A DNA stretch of 62,344 nt, taken from CAYVBJ01 sp964517005. GTDB lineage: Bacteria > Bacteroidota > Rhodothermia > Balneolales > Balneolaceae. Positions 61,905-62,344 of this stretch are shown here, piece by piece; positions within the stretch are counted from its first letter, which is position 1; the number at the start of each line of letters is the position of its first letter. The position numbers and the translations under genes were made by a program. The stretch is taken from positions 1-62,344 of the forward strand of contig CAZFAJ010000008.1 in assembly GCA_964517005.1 (NCBI GenBank). The letters run 5' to 3'. A model generated the notes under the pieces. The model ran no database searches. It was given only the letters and a program-made list of their open reading frames with translations, and was not told the origin of the DNA.

Positions 61905-62344
61905 GATATTTTAATTTTATTTATATGATAATATCACAAGGTATAAGATTCAGGGAGTCACATTCCAGTAAAAAGCGGAGAATTTAAAAAAATGCAGAAA
62001 CGGAATTTTGAATTTACATCTGCAGGCTGATATTGTAAGCAGGCGTGACACGTTGCATTTTGAAAAAGTATTGCAGGGTTAATAAGTCCAGCTATAAAAA
62101 ATCCCGATGCTTTGCTCTATTCAAATTTTACCGTTGATCTGGCGTAAAACCTCTGGATGGGTATTTGTTTTGGGTTTCACGCAAAGGTCGCGCGAAGGGG
62201 CGGAGAGCGCGGAGAGAGGTTGGCGAAGCATGTGTGGGTTCTCCAAGCTGTCTCATCAGACAATTCACCCTTAACACAAAACCTGGTCTCTATAGCCTGC
62301 TGCGTAACAATTAATTAACAATTATTTGATCTTCGGGTAATGAT
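61905..62344. other. Right-hand non-coding stretch
   Basis: 440 bp with no gene I can support. The only feature noted is a degenerate purine-rich stretch at about 62177-62220 (cacgcaaaggtcgcgcgaag then cggagagcgcggagag), which recalls the loose acgcaaag-type repeats seen in intergenic DNA of many bacteria. Part of the upstream region of the OsmC-like gene lies here. Nothing else recognisable. Confidence 0.4.

Noticed and set aside
62177..62220. Purine-rich degenerate repeat near the right edge
   Set aside because: Too degenerate and short to call a defined element; recorded only as context.

Overview
The window looks like a stretch of chromosome from a Balneolota/Rhodothermota-type bacterium, a relative of Bacteroidota. 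This rests on three things: the mix of Bacteroidota-type domains (BatA/VWA, DUF4199, DUF2007, DUF5916-like barrel, DUF4097-like solenoid), a complete lower mevalonate pathway, and poor Shine-Dalgarno sequences. G+C is moderate by eye. I see no tRNA, rRNA, CRISPR array, phage or intact transposase. Most genes are housekeeping, in short co-directional runs; the unusual material is concentrated in the intergenic gaps.

Layout, left to right. 1-2.3 kb: a palindromic repeat and a structured leader, then a lipoprotein phosphodiesterase/nucleotide pyrophosphatase and an exported inorganic pyrophosphatase. 2.4-5.0 kb (minus): a membrane-anchored peptidase-MA protein and proline dehydrogenase, with a second palindromic element between them. 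5.2-10 kb: a beta-solenoid-like exported protein, then a ba3-type cytochrome oxidase module (a 43-residue subunit IIa, subunits II and I, Sco1-like copper chaperone, blue-copper lipoprotein). 10-18.5 kb: class A beta-lactamase-like hydrolase, nitroreductase, and a tight run accA, thioesterase, DUF2085, DUF4199, CPBP protease, DUF2007, cdsA, dipeptide epimerase, then a TIGR01777 epimerase. 18.6-19.0 kb: a MITE-like element with perfect 21-bp terminal inverted repeats. 19-31 kb: a large beta-propeller lipoprotein (minus), then BatA/VWA, hflX, CBS protein, a 1005-residue TPR protein and aroA. 31-35 kb: hsp20-dnaK behind a sigma-54-like promoter, a response regulator and a small membrane protein. 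35.3-42.2 kb (minus): mvaD, phosphomevalonate kinase and a fused HMG-CoA reductase/mevalonate kinase, with a ComA-like and a PrpD-like gene upstream. 42-49.4 kb (minus): an ABC exporter with two paralogous permeases, a barrel-protein remnant, and uvrA. 49.4-50.0 kb: a nested palindromic region. 50-53 kb (minus): ftsH and radC. 53-57 kb (plus): a Fer4/double-CDGSH protein, DUF423, a small secreted protein and a DUF5916-like protein. 57-62 kb (minus): a dead nucleotidyltransferase, a small membrane protein, hemL, htpX, hemB and an OsmC-like protein.

Functional groupings. The fused reductase-kinase, phosphomevalonate kinase and MvaD together carry HMG-CoA through to isopentenyl diphosphate. The oxidase module looks self-contained for copper loading and electron delivery. 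The pyrophosphatase pair at the left end would release phosphate from extracellular or periplasmic nucleotides. hemL and hemB are consecutive-pathway tetrapyrrole genes. Four intergenic palindromic elements of different sequence point to REP/MITE-like repeats mobilised in trans.
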